64,000 bases of DNA from positions 67,016-131,015 of the forward strand of contig CALXOF010000001.1 of NCBI GenBank assembly GCA_944389945.1, in the 5' to 3' direction. The stretch comes from an uncultured Kiritimatiellota bacterium. GTDB lineage: Bacteria; Verrucomicrobiota; Kiritimatiellia; RFP12; DVOR01. A program made the translations under genes and the position numbers. Positions within the stretch are counted from its first letter, which is position 1, and each line of letters opens with the position of its first letter. The notes beneath the pieces are model-generated. The model was not told the DNA's origin and did no database searches. It saw only the letters and a list, made by a program, of their open reading frames with translations. Of this stretch, positions 36,956 to 45,107 are shown one piece after another.

Positions 36956-37074
36956 GGGAAGTTTTACCGCGAAGACGGTCTTGCGTGGAAACCCTACGGG
37001 CTCCATTGCTCTCGTTGGTCACGCCGCCCTCGGGATTCCCACGCTATCGCACCCTTGAAAGGGCACTCAAAGGG
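36956..37074 (+). repeat. D120 element, copy 1
   Basis: About 119 bp starting GGGAAGTTTTACCGCGAAGA and ending GGCACTCAAAGGG. It aligns along its whole length with copy 2 at 37653-37772, which lies on the other side of tRNA-His. Confidence 0.8.
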
Positions 37075-37465
37075 TTAACACCGGGTTAAAACCTGGTGAT
37101 TGGCACCATGCTCTCTTGCCAGAAATCTACCCAAATGGCAGCTGAGCGGCTTAGAGGCCGGTGAATGTATCATACACCCTTGCCAAAGACCTGTCATTTG
37201 ACTTCTCTAAATCAACACTAATACCGTCATTTGAAGCGAGATATGCCATCTTACAGACCTGTCATTTGGTAGACCGTTTGTCTCATGGGAATACGGAAAT
37301 ACTCGCCCCATTACGCGTACCGCGCGGTATCTTGAAGTTCTTCCGGACACCATTGGTATCGGAATGGAAGCTAGAGGCTGAGAAGTGGGGAAGCTTGGAG
37401 GAGGCCCTCCAGCGCCCCTTCTTTGCGGTTTTCTCCCCTTTTTTATGAGAACGAGAAAAAAGTGC
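37075..37465. other. AT-richer gap with short direct repeats
   Basis: No convincing gene. The base composition is clearly lower in GC than its surroundings. GACCTGTCATTTG occurs at about 37189 and 37257, and a related CGTCATTTGAAG lies between. A 95-codon open frame (37161-37448) has no recognisable features or good ribosome-binding site. Confidence 0.5.
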
Positions 37466-37495
37466 TTGACCGCGGGAGAACGATTGTGGTATCTT
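37466..37495 (+). promoter_or_regulatory. Promoter of tRNA-His
   Basis: TTGACC (37466-37471), 18-bp spacer, TATCTT (37490-37495), 15 bp before the tRNA. Confidence 0.7.
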
Positions 37496-37510
37496 ATTGA
37501 CCTACTTGAT

Positions 37511-37587
37511 GGCGAAAGTAGCTCAGTTGGTAGAGCCCCAGATTGTGGATCTGGTTGTCGCGGGATCGTGCCCCGTCTTTCGCCCCA
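37511..37587 (+). tRNA. tRNA-His (anticodon GTG)
   Basis: An extra G at -1 is encoded (G37511 opposite C73), followed by acceptor GCGAAAG/CTTTCGC, anticodon stem CAGAT/ATCTG with GTG and encoded CCA. The G-1:C73 pair is the identity element for HisRS. Confidence 0.95.
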
Positions 37588-37595
37588 ATTTCCCC

Positions 37596-37621
37596 AGCCC
37601 CTGCCTCAGGGGCTTTTTTTA
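37596..37621 (+). terminator. Terminator after tRNA-His
   Basis: AGCCCCTG, short loop, CAGGGGCT and a run of T. Confidence 0.88.
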
Positions 37622-37652
37622 TGCCCATATATATATATAAGGTATACGGTTC

Positions 37653-37772
37653 GGGAAGGTTTTTCCGCGAAGACGGTTTGGCGTGGAAACCCGGCGGGCT
37701 CCATTGCTCCTTTCAGTCGCGCCGCCCTTGGGATTTCCACGCTATCGCGTCCCTGAAGGGACGCTCAAAGGG
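37653..37772 (+). repeat. D120 element, copy 2
   Basis: GGGAAGGTTTTTCCGCGAAG to GGACGCTCAAAGGG, in direct orientation to copy 1. The two copies bracket the promoter, tRNA-His and terminator in a ~600-bp segment. Confidence 0.8.
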
Positions 37773-38098
37773 GAATTGGAAGTTTGGTTTATTGGCGGGG
37801 CTCCGCCCCACGCTCTGTTTTTCACCCCTGAGAAGGCGCGAAACGGAGGGCGGCGGTCGCGGTCAGCGGCGAAGCCGCAGAGCGCCCGATGGAGCCCGAG
37901 GCGGTTCGCGCCAACAGTTGCGTCTTTGCGGTTCCTTTATTGATTCGCAGCCAATCGCTTGAGACAAAAAGAAGGCGGGACGCCTTTTGGGCGCTCCGTC
38001 TTCTTTGTTATGGTTCCCGGTGTATCCGTCGCGCGCTTGTCGCGCGTTCCGTTCTCCGTTTTCCGTTCTCCGTTCTCCGGGGCGGCGCGAGCCGCCCC
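37773..38098. repeat. Intergenic repeat mosaic
   Basis: No gene. A Gc75 fragment (37795-37812), a ~80-bp element GAAGGCGCGAAACGGAGGGC...GGTTCGCGCC (37824-37905, reverse copy near 58.75 kb), and an H7 array of GTTCTCC/GTTTTCC units with the GGGGCGGC hairpin (38035-38098). Confidence 0.65.
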
Positions 38099-40027
38099 TT
38101 ACTTCGCCATGCCGGTCTGGCGGGCGTAGTTGAAGAGGCCGCCGGCGGCGATGACGGGGGCAACGGCATCCGCGGCGGCGAGGGTGAAGACCTTGCCGTC
38201 GGAGAGGCGCGTCAGGGTACCCGCCGCGAGGTCGAGCGTCGCCTCGTCGCCGGTCTTGAAGGCATCCTTCAGCGGCTCGGCACTTTCCAGCGGGAAGACC
38301 TCGCCGGAGGCGACCGCGTTGCGGAAGTAGATGCGCGCGTAGCTCTCCGCCACCACGGCCTTGCAGCCCGCCGCGCCGATGGCGATGGGCGCGTGCTCAC
38401 GCGAGGAGCCGCAACCGAAGTTCTTGCCCGCCACGATAATGGCATAGGGCGTGGTGCCGTCGGGGTTGGAGGAGAAGACGGGATAGCTGTCGGGCAGGCC
38501 GGCGAGGGCGTGCGACCCCAGCTTGCGGTATTCCTCGGGGATGGTCGGCACCAGGTTCAGATACATCGTGGGGATGATGAGGTCGGTGTCGATGTTGTCC
38601 CCCAGCACGTAGACCTTGCCGGTGACCTTGAAGTCCGAGACCGGCTCGTCGGCGTGGTGGACGGGCGCGGTGGCGGGGCGGCCCTCGACCTTCACGGGCG
38701 GCGTGCGCGGCGGCTCGGGGCGGTCGATGCCCAGGATGGTCCACGGGCTCTCGATGTGGCCGGCGATGGCGGTGGCCGCGGCGGTGGCCGGCGAGGCCAG
38801 ATAGATGGGCGCCTCCTTGGAGCCCATGCGCCCGATGAAGTTGCGGTTGGTGGTGGAGACGACGACCTCGGTGCCCTTGGTGCGGGCGTAGGTGTCGACG
38901 GGGCCGCCCAGGCACGCGCCGCAACTGGGCCGCTGAATGGGCTCGCACCCCGCGTTGACGAAGATTTGCTCCAGCGTCTGGCCGTCGATGGTCAGCGTGG
39001 TGAGGTCGTGCATCACCTTGCAGGTCGCCGGCACCAGGCAGGTGCGGATGGAGACCTTGCGGCCCTTGAGCACCTTGGCCGCCCAGAGGAAGTCCTCCGT
39101 CTTGCCGCCGGTGCAGGAACCGATGTACACCTGGTCCACCTTCACGTCGCGGCAAGCCGAGGCCGGCGCGTAATTCTCCGGCAGGTGCGGCTTGGCCACG
39201 CACGGCACGAAGGTCGAGACGTCGTAGGTATAGGTCGCCAGCACCGGCGCGTCCGGGTCGCCATCGATCAGCTCGATGTCCTGCTCGCCGGTGTGCGCGC
39301 GGACATACTCCAGCGTCTTGGCGTCCGGCGGCACGATGCCGCTCTTGGCCCCGGCCTCCACCGCCATGTTGCAGATGGTCATGCGCTCTTCGATGCTCAT
39401 GGCCGCGATGGCCTCACCGCAGAACTCCATCGCGCAATAGGTCGCCCCATCCACGCCGATGTCGCCGATGATGCGCAGAATCACGTCCTTGGCCGTCACG
39501 AAGGGCGGCAACGTCCCGTTCAGCACAAAGCGAATCGTCTGCGGCACCTTCACCAACAACTTGCCCGTGCCCATCACGAAACCCGCGTCCGTGTTGCCGA
39601 TGCCGGTGGCGAACGCCCCCAGCGCGCCGTGCGTGCAGGTGTGCGAGTCCGTACCAAAAATCACCATCCCGGGCTTCACGTGCCCCTTCTCGGGCAGGCC
39701 CACATGGCAGACGCCCACGTAGTTCGGCGTGCCGGGGTCATAGAAGTGCGGCAACCCCTGCTCCTTCACGAAGGCGCGGTCAATATCAATGTTCCGGTGC
39801 GCCTTCTCATCCTTCGTATGGATGTAATGGTCGGGCATGATCACCACGCCCTCCTTCGAGAAGACCTTTGCGTCCTCACCGAACTCGCGCTTGAAGACGC
39901 CGATGGTGCCCGGCCCGCACACATCGTGCGTCAGCAACACATCCGCCTTCACCCAAACGGATTCCCCGGGCGTGACCGACTCTTTTCCCGCCGCGCGGGC
40001 CAAAATCTTCTCAGTGATCGTCATCAT
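38099..40027 (-). CDS. leuCD: 3-isopropylmalate dehydratase, fused large and small subunits
   Basis: 642 residues. The first ~420 form a LeuC/HacA-type aconitase domain: VMPDHYIH-like start, FGTDSHTCTHGALGAFATGI and the [4Fe-4S] cysteines in GSCTGGKTEDF and RPSCGACLG. A linker rich in Pro leads to a LeuD swivel domain starting VYVLGDNIDTDLIIP with NFGCGSSREHAPIA. Bacterial LeuC and LeuD are normally separate; fusion is known in fungi (Leu1). The LeuC part is of the shorter, archaeal-like class 2, so homoaconitase or another hydroxyacid substrate is possible. No other leu genes are adjacent. ATG 40027 has AGAGAGG upstream. Confidence 0.85.
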   Translation of the reverse strand: MMTITEKILARAAGKESVTPGESVWVKADVLLTHDVCGPGTIGVFKREFGEDAKVFSKEGVVIMPDHYIHTKDEKAHRNIDIDRAFVKEQGLPHFYDPGTPNYVGVCHVGLPEKGHVKPGMVIFGTDSHTCTHGALGAFATGIGNTDAGFVMGTGKLLVKVPQTIRFVLNGTLPPFVTAKDVILRIIGDIGVDGATYCAMEFCGEAIAAMSIEERMTICNMAVEAGAKSGIVPPDAKTLEYVRAHTGEQDIELIDGDPDAPVLATYTYDVSTFVPCVAKPHLPENYAPASACRDVKVDQVYIGSCTGGKTEDFLWAAKVLKGRKVSIRTCLVPATCKVMHDLTTLTIDGQTLEQIFVNAGCEPIQRPSCGACLGGPVDTYARTKGTEVVVSTTNRNFIGRMGSKEAPIYLASPATAAATAIAGHIESPWTILGIDRPEPPRTPPVKVEGRPATAPVHHADEPVSDFKVTGKVYVLGDNIDTDLIIPTMYLNLVPTIPEEYRKLGSHALAGLPDSYPVFSSNPDGTTPYAIIVAGKNFGCGSSREHAPIAIGAAGCKAVVAESYARIYFRNAVASGEVFPLESAEPLKDAFKTGDEATLDLAAGTLTRLSDGKVFTLAAADAVAPVIAAGGLFNYARQTGMAK

Positions 40028-40059
40028 AGCATGAACCTCTCTCGATAGTCCCGCCATTA

Positions 40060-40283
40060 TAGCACAAAGGGGCGGCCGATGGCCGCCCCCGGAGAACGGA
40101 AAACGGAGCGTGCAGGCGCGAAGCGCCAAACCTTCCACGGTTGCGGAAACGCCCCTGCGGGGCGACGGATAAAGTGAGGCCAAGCGGCGTTAGCAGCCGT
40201 CCTATTCGTCCTATAGGTCCTATATGTCCTACCGCATCGCTTATTGGCACGCCCCAAATCTGCGGAATCTGCGGGTTCCTCAT
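40060..40283. repeat. Intergenic repeat mosaic (H7, N9)
   Basis: GGGGCGGCC...GGCCGCCCCC and AACGGA heptamers (40070-40110), the CCAAACCTTCCACGG piece, then N9 nonamers GTCCTATAG/GTCCTATAT/GTCCTAC at 40207-40230. No gene. Confidence 0.65.
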
Positions 40284-40320
40284 AAGAAGAGGGCCGCCCA
40301 CCCGGGCGGCCCTCTTCTTA
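40284..40320 (-). terminator. Terminator after BACON/LamG gene
   Basis: A long perfect stem AAGAAGAGGGCCGCCC/GGGCGGCCCTCTTCTT lies 16 bp past the stop; being symmetrical it could act on both strands. Confidence 0.85.
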
Positions 40321-40335
40321 TGGATGACGCGTTGC

Positions 40336-42852
40336 TTAAGGCTCGGAGTCAGTGGGCGTTTCCTCCTCCGGCTCCGGCGAGAGGAAACGATAGAAGGCCG
40401 CATTGCCTTCGCGCGGCAAGGTCACCGAGATGACCCCTTCCGCGTCCGTTTCGGCGGCATCCGGCTTCACCGTCTCCCACGTCGGCTCACCCGAGAGGGA
40501 GCTCGCGGACTGCAGGCGGATGCCCACCTTCACCGAATCCCCCTCCACGTCGATAATCGGCGCGCCGAAGGAGAGGTCCTTCACCTGATCCTTGGTGACA
40601 TAGCCGCCCGCCTCGATGGCCGCCTCAACCTGCGCGTCCACCGCCGCTTGCGGCACGAAATGCGCCACCACGGACATTGCCCCCTCGGCCGTGAACGTCA
40701 AGGGATTGGCCGTCCCGGTCGCATCGCCGGTCCAATGCGAGAAGACGTATCCCTCCGCCGGGGTGGCCGTCAGCGTCACCTCCGTGTCGTCAGGCACCGT
40801 CCCGCCTCCGCTCACCGAGCCTTCGCCCACCGTCTCCACGGTAACGACCGATTCCGCGTTTTGTGTCACCGTGTGATACGAGCCGGAGACAATGATGAAG
40901 GCGGAGCGCGCCTCGCCGGTTGTGTTGGGCTCCACGGTGTAAGTGACCGTGCCGTGGCCGGTGCCGGGTTCGCTGGTCACCTTCACCCAATCTGCCGTGG
41001 CATCAATCGTCCATGTAATCCCCTCGGCGACATTGACGTCGATTTCCCCGGAGCCGCCAGCACTCTTGTAGGTCGCCGTCAGAGGCGAGAGGGAGAGGTC
41101 GAAGTTGCGCTGAATCACATAGACTGTTTGCCCCGCGATGGTGAGCGTCCCCATGCGGGAGTAGCCGCTTGGCGCATCCGTCACGGTATCGGTGATGATT
41201 TGCACGGAGCCATTGCCCATGCCGGTCGCACCCGCCTCAATCTTAATCCAATCAGCATTGCTGACGGCTTCCCAGGCGATGTGGCTCGGGATGGTGACCG
41301 TGAAGACGCGCATAGCGGATCTCAAAGGAACCGTCACCGGGACGTTGGGCGTGACAGTGACGTCGTATTCCTGCGGCGCTTGGTTCACGGTATAGACGGC
41401 CTCCAAAGGCTTCTCCGCCTCATACAACGCCTTGACCTCTTCGGCAGTCAGGGCCTTTTTGAAGTGGGATAGGTCGTCATAAGCCTCCGGCACCACGCGG
41501 TCGTAGATGTACTCAACGGTTCTGCCGCCACCGAGTTCCCAGAACTCAGGATAGGCGGTGTCGAACGCCACTCCGGTCGCGGTGAGAATCTGCTCGCCAT
41601 CCAGATAAAGCGTATAGGAACTCCCGTCGATTGAGACGGTCACCATGTACCAACGGTTGAGCTCGCATGCCACTTCAGCGAAGGTGTTGAAGAGCCCCAA
41701 GTGCCCATTCTCATCCAATGTCACGCAGGAGGTGACGGGCGGATCCTGCTCCAGAGTGTCGTTCTTGTAGGCATAATAGGAGAAGACGGTGCCTGGGACA
41801 AAGCGATTCCAACGGCACCAGAACGAATACGTCGCGGATGTCGCGCGGTTTTCCGGATAGGGGTCTTTAATACTATCTCGATTCCAAGCGCGAACGCCGC
41901 CCTCATAAGCACCGCCATACCACCCAAAGCGATCTTTGGCGAGATGGAGGTGGTGGTCATAGTAAATCTGGATACGCGCCCAAGAATCGAGCGAGTAAAA
42001 CTCCGCCAAATCGGTGTAGGGCGCCTGCGTGGTATCTTTCGTGGCCCAAGGGCGCTCCGTGCTCTTGATGGCGGCTTGGACTTCTGCTTCGGAAAGGGTA
42101 CGATCCCAATAATCGATTGTGCCATCGGGGACTGTATCTGGGTCAGCTTTCCCAGGTTCAGGATAAGAGGAACTGCCGTATCCCGTCACGTCAAGGATCC
42201 CCGTACGGAAAAGTTTTTCCGCAGGGCCAATCTTGTCCTTGCCCACGTAGACATTAGTATTGTGCATGTCTCTGACCAGGAAAACCTTGTATTGCACCCC
42301 AGGCTCAACTTTGTAGCTTGAGATTTGGGGGCCATTTCTGTCCTGAAACACAACGTAATCATCCTCGTTCACGTAAAGGGAGGAAGACCCGTCGTAGAAG
42401 TCAAACAAATGGTGGATGCCCTCTCGCTCAACGATGGAAAACTGCATGGTTTCAGTGGAGTCAGTTTTCCATTCTCGGCCTAAGTCTAATTCCCCATTGA
42501 AGATTGTGTCGGAGTTATTATTCCAGTCAATCAGTGCGCGGGAGAGGTCGACTTCGGGCTCCGGGAGGTGGGCGGAGAGGCGGATTTTGGCGGAGCGGGG
42601 GGCGGTGCTCGGATTGGGCTCGACTTGGTAGGTCACGCGACCGTCGCCGCTCCCGGCGGTGTCTTGGACGACCAGCCAGTTGTCCGCTACTTGGGAGACC
42701 TCCCAGTCAAGGCCTTCGGTGGCTTCGACGTCAAATACGGCCTCGCCGCCTTGAGGCGGGGCATCGCCGGAGTCTGGTACGGCGAGTTGGAAGTCTGCCG
42801 CCCAGGCGGCGGTGGCGCAGAGGGCCGTGGCAAAGAGAAGTGATGTTTTCAT
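40336..42852 (-). CDS. Secreted multidomain BACON/LamG surface protein
   Basis: 838 residues with a signal peptide (LLFATALCATAAWA). Domain order: BACON-like module (residues ~22-92, DNWLVVQDTAGSGDGRVTYQ), two LamG/concanavalin-like modules each ending in a sorting-like helix (RTLSEAEVQAAIKS and KALTAEEVKALYEA), two further BACON modules (NADWIKIEAGATGMGNGSVQ; TADWVKVTSEPGTGHGTVTY), an InlB/Flg_new-type repeat (GTVPDDTEVTLTATPAEGYV) and a C-terminal domain ending in an acidic tail. BACON domains bind glycans or mucin in Bacteroidetes. No catalytic module is visible, so an adhesin or glycan-binding role is likely. Confidence 0.8.
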   Translation of the reverse strand: MKTSLLFATALCATAAWAADFQLAVPDSGDAPPQGGEAVFDVEATEGLDWEVSQVADNWLVVQDTAGSGDGRVTYQVEPNPSTAPRSAKIRLSAHLPEPEVDLSRALIDWNNNSDTIFNGELDLGREWKTDSTETMQFSIVEREGIHHLFDFYDGSSSLYVNEDDYVVFQDRNGPQISSYKVEPGVQYKVFLVRDMHNTNVYVGKDKIGPAEKLFRTGILDVTGYGSSSYPEPGKADPDTVPDGTIDYWDRTLSEAEVQAAIKSTERPWATKDTTQAPYTDLAEFYSLDSWARIQIYYDHHLHLAKDRFGWYGGAYEGGVRAWNRDSIKDPYPENRATSATYSFWCRWNRFVPGTVFSYYAYKNDTLEQDPPVTSCVTLDENGHLGLFNTFAEVACELNRWYMVTVSIDGSSYTLYLDGEQILTATGVAFDTAYPEFWELGGGRTVEYIYDRVVPEAYDDLSHFKKALTAEEVKALYEAEKPLEAVYTVNQAPQEYDVTVTPNVPVTVPLRSAMRVFTVTIPSHIAWEAVSNADWIKIEAGATGMGNGSVQIITDTVTDAPSGYSRMGTLTIAGQTVYVIQRNFDLSLSPLTATYKSAGGSGEIDVNVAEGITWTIDATADWVKVTSEPGTGHGTVTYTVEPNTTGEARSAFIIVSGSYHTVTQNAESVVTVETVGEGSVSGGGTVPDDTEVTLTATPAEGYVFSHWTGDATGTANPLTFTAEGAMSVVAHFVPQAAVDAQVEAAIEAGGYVTKDQVKDLSFGAPIIDVEGDSVKVGIRLQSASSLSGEPTWETVKPDAAETDAEGVISVTLPREGNAAFYRFLSPEPEEETPTDSEP

Positions 42853-43046
42853 GGCGTATCCTCATGAATGGACGAAACTATTCGGCGTGTTATAAAGGTG
42901 TACGCGGGAATTGGGAAAAGATGACAAAGAAAGTGAGGATGTCTGGATTGGGCTCACTTTGTGCGACTGTCATGAAGGCCACGAAGTGTTACACCGTCAC
43001 ACGGAGGAGTGCCAAAGTGGCTCCTCACGGCCAAGGGTGCGTTCGG
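42853..43046. other. 5' region of BACON/LamG gene
   Basis: Somewhat AT-richer DNA with no clear gene. It includes GTGCGACTGTCATGAAGGCC and an ACACCGTCACACGG stretch. The gene's promoter should lie here but I cannot pick one with confidence. Confidence 0.4.
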
Positions 43047-43153
43047 AGACCCTATAGTGGTCGGCGGTGAGACCCTATAGTGGTCGGCAATGAGACCCTA
43101 TAGTGGTCCAAGGCGAGACCCTATAGTGGGCGGTGGTCAACCCTTATAGGGTC
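43047..43153. repeat. P23 palindromic array, 5 units
   Basis: Cores start at 43052, 43075, 43098, 43121 and about 43144, exactly 23 bp apart. The last unit reads CCCTTATAGGG instead of CCCTATAG. Confidence 0.88.
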
Positions 43154-43261
43154 CGGCGGGCACGCTCTAGCATGGGACCTTGCCTGTCGCACGCTTGCTA
43201 CTCGTTCTGTTCTCCGTGGCCGTGGAAGGTTTGGCCCTGCGGGTCTGTTCTCCGTTCTCTA

Positions 43262-43297
43262 AAAACAAAGGCCGCCCGGGTGGGCGGCCTTTGTTTT
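43262..43297 (-). terminator. Terminator after LsrF-like gene
   Basis: The stem AAAACAAAGGCCGCCC/GGGCGGCCTTTGTTTT lies 20 bp past the stop on the minus strand. Confidence 0.88.
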
Positions 43298-43316
43298 ATC
43301 GGGGATGTTGGGGACC

Positions 43317-44195
43317 TTACTTGGAGGCGGAGAGGTCCTGGAACATCTGGTAAGCCTCATCGGGCTTGAAGCCGCGGTGGATGACGGCGCCGACGGCGCG
43401 GATCATGGCGGCGGGGTTGGTGGACTGGAAGACGTTGCGGCCCATGTCCACACCGGCGGCGCCTTCGCTGATGGCGCGATAGGCGAGCTCGAGGGCGTCG
43501 CGCTCGGGGACCTTCTTGCCGCCGGCGATGACGATCGGGACGGGGCAGCCCGCGACGACGGTCTCGAAGCCTTCGGTATAGTAGGTCTTGACGATGTTGG
43601 CGCCGTTCTCAGCGCAGATGCGGGTGGCGAGGCGGAAGTAGCGCGCGTCGCGGGTCATCTGCTTGCCGACGGCGGTGACGCCCATGACGGGGATGCCATA
43701 GCGCTGGCCGACGTCAACGGCGTGGTAGAGGTTGGCGACGGTCTTGGCCTCGGTGGCGGGATCGCCGGCGGCGACCATGACGGCCATGGCGGCGGCGTTC
43801 ACGCGGATGGCGTCCTGCACGTCAATGACGACGTTGTCGTTGAGCTCGGTGAGGACGGAGGTGCCGGCGTCGGAGCGGAGGCAGACGGGGATGTCCTGTG
43901 TGGGGGGGATGACGGCGCGGAGGACGCCGCGGGAGCACATGAGGCAGTCGGCGTACTTCAGCAGGGGGACGATGGAGAGGTCGATGCGCTCGACGCCGCC
44001 GGTGGGGCCCATGATGAAGCCGTGGTCACAGGCGAGCATGAGGGAGCGGCCGTCCTTGGGGTTGAAGATGCGCGCGAGGCGGTTCTTCATGCCCCAGTCG
44101 AGGTTGGAGCAGCCCTTGAGGGGGAAGCCGATGGTCTTCTGGGGGGTGTCGATGCCGAAGGAAGAGGCTTCTTTGAAGTTGTCCATGTCAGGCAT
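43317..44195 (-). CDS. LsrF-type class I aldolase/thiolase
   Basis: 292 residues, collinear with E. coli LsrF: TPQKTIGFPLKGCSNLDWGM, SLMLACDHGFIMGPTGGVER, VPIVIAGGKK and GVDMGRNVFQS. Lys203 in IVKTYYTEGF matches the catalytic Lys203 of LsrF. LsrF transfers acetyl from phosphorylated AI-2 product to CoA, giving DHAP; relatives are DhnA-type fructose-bisphosphate aldolases. No lsrK, lsrR or lsr transporter is present. The gene sits last in a run with DhaL, DhaK, VOC and cupin genes, so the substrate may be a different ketose phosphate. AAGGA lies 8 bp before the ATG. Confidence 0.85.
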   Translation of the reverse strand: MPDMDNFKEASSFGIDTPQKTIGFPLKGCSNLDWGMKNRLARIFNPKDGRSLMLACDHGFIMGPTGGVERIDLSIVPLLKYADCLMCSRGVLRAVIPPTQDIPVCLRSDAGTSVLTELNDNVVIDVQDAIRVNAAAMAVMVAAGDPATEAKTVANLYHAVDVGQRYGIPVMGVTAVGKQMTRDARYFRLATRICAENGANIVKTYYTEGFETVVAGCPVPIVIAGGKKVPERDALELAYRAISEGAAGVDMGRNVFQSTNPAAMIRAVGAVIHRGFKPDEAYQMFQDLSASK

Positions 44196-44423
44196 AGGTG
44201 TGGTCCTTTTGTTGGCTGATTGGCTGATTAGCTGATTGGCTGATTGGGTCGGGGTGGGGCTCTGCCCCACGCCCCGTCTGTTAGCTGATTGGAGGCTTGG
44301 TTGGGCCGCTTGGCGGCGGTGGGCGGGGCTTGGGTGGAGGAGGGGAGCTTGTCTGTCGTCCGTCAGGGCGCGACCAAGCCTTTAAGCCTCCAAGCTTCCA
44401 AGCCTCCCGAGGCGTTCGGCGGG
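44196..44423. repeat. O8b, Gc75 and O8a block inside the operon
   Basis: GATTGGCT octamers (44213-44247), GGGGTGGGGCTCTGCCCCACGC, a second O8b piece and O8a octamers (44379-44408). This 228-bp repeat block separates the LsrF-like gene from dhaL. Confidence 0.75.
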
Positions 44424-45026
44424 TTAACCGACGAAGGCCTCGAAGACGGTGGCCATGGAGGCCGAGCCGGCGTCGATGGCGCCGATAGAGCGCTCGCCGA
44501 GGTTCTTGGCGCGGCCGAACTTGGCCTGGAGCTGCGCGGTGGCGTTGGAGCCTTCGCGGGCGGCCTTGGCGGCGGCGGCGAACATGGCGGCCTCGCCTTC
44601 GCCCTTGGCGGCGACGAGGGCCTCGGTGGCGGGCTGGAGGGCGTCCATCATGGTCTTGTCGCCCTGGCGGGCTTTGGTCATGCAGCAGATTTCCTCGAAG
44701 CCGGCCTCGAAGACCTCGGCCAGCTGGTCGGCGTTGAGCTCGGTGGCGCCCTTGGGGGCGGCGTCGGCCATGCCCTCGAGCCAGGAGCCGTAGAGGGAGG
44801 AGGTGGAGCCGGAGGCCTCTTCCTCGAGCTTCTCGGCCATGTCGGCGAGGAGGGTGGGGAAGTCGTCGCCTTCGGCGTGGTTGATGGCGTGGATGGCGGC
44901 AACGATGGCGGTGCCGTGGTCGCCGTCACCGCCGGTGGCGGCGTCCAGTTCGGAGAAGTGCTTCTCGTTGGCTTCGATGGCGGTCTGGGCCTTCTGCCAC
45001 ACGGCCTTGAATTGTTCGAGTGTCAT
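44424..45026 (-). CDS. dhaL: Dihydroxyacetone kinase subunit DhaL
   Basis: 200 residues. The ADP-binding subunit is shown by LDAATGGDGDHGTAI (Mg-ADP aspartates), ASGSTSSLYGSWLEGMA and RQGDKTMMDALQPA, ending RSIGAIDAGSASMATVFEAF. DhaL donates phosphate to the substrate bound on DhaK. In PTS systems ADP stays bound and DhaM rephosphorylates it; no dhaM is visible, so ATP-dependent use, or DhaM elsewhere, is possible. It lies downstream of dhaK with a GC hairpin in between. The GDGDHG motif and the DDF acidic patch are intact. Confidence 0.92.
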   Translation of the reverse strand: MTLEQFKAVWQKAQTAIEANEKHFSELDAATGGDGDHGTAIVAAIHAINHAEGDDFPTLLADMAEKLEEEASGSTSSLYGSWLEGMADAAPKGATELNADQLAEVFEAGFEEICCMTKARQGDKTMMDALQPATEALVAAKGEGEAAMFAAAAKAAREGSNATAQLQAKFGRAKNLGERSIGAIDAGSASMATVFEAFVG

Positions 45027-45063
45027 GGTGGGGAGGGAACTTGAAGGGGTTAAGAAAGGGGCG

Positions 45064-45100
45064 GAGGCCAGGGGGCGGGCTTGGGCGCGCCCCCGGCCTC
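45064..45100 (-). other. Intercistronic hairpin dhaK-dhaL
   Basis: GAGGCC-GGGGGCG pairs with CGCCCCC-GGCCTC without a T-run. It is probably an mRNA stability or processing element rather than a terminator. Confidence 0.5.
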
Positions 45101-45107
45101 TCGGGGT

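Noticed and set aside
37161..37448. 95-codon open frame near tRNA-His
   Set aside because: No ribosome-binding site, no family features, and it lies in a repeat-flanked AT-richer gap.
43317..44195. Complete AI-2 (Lsr) system
   Set aside because: Only the LsrF-like gene is present; no kinase lsrK, regulator, isomerase lsrG or ABC importer is seen.
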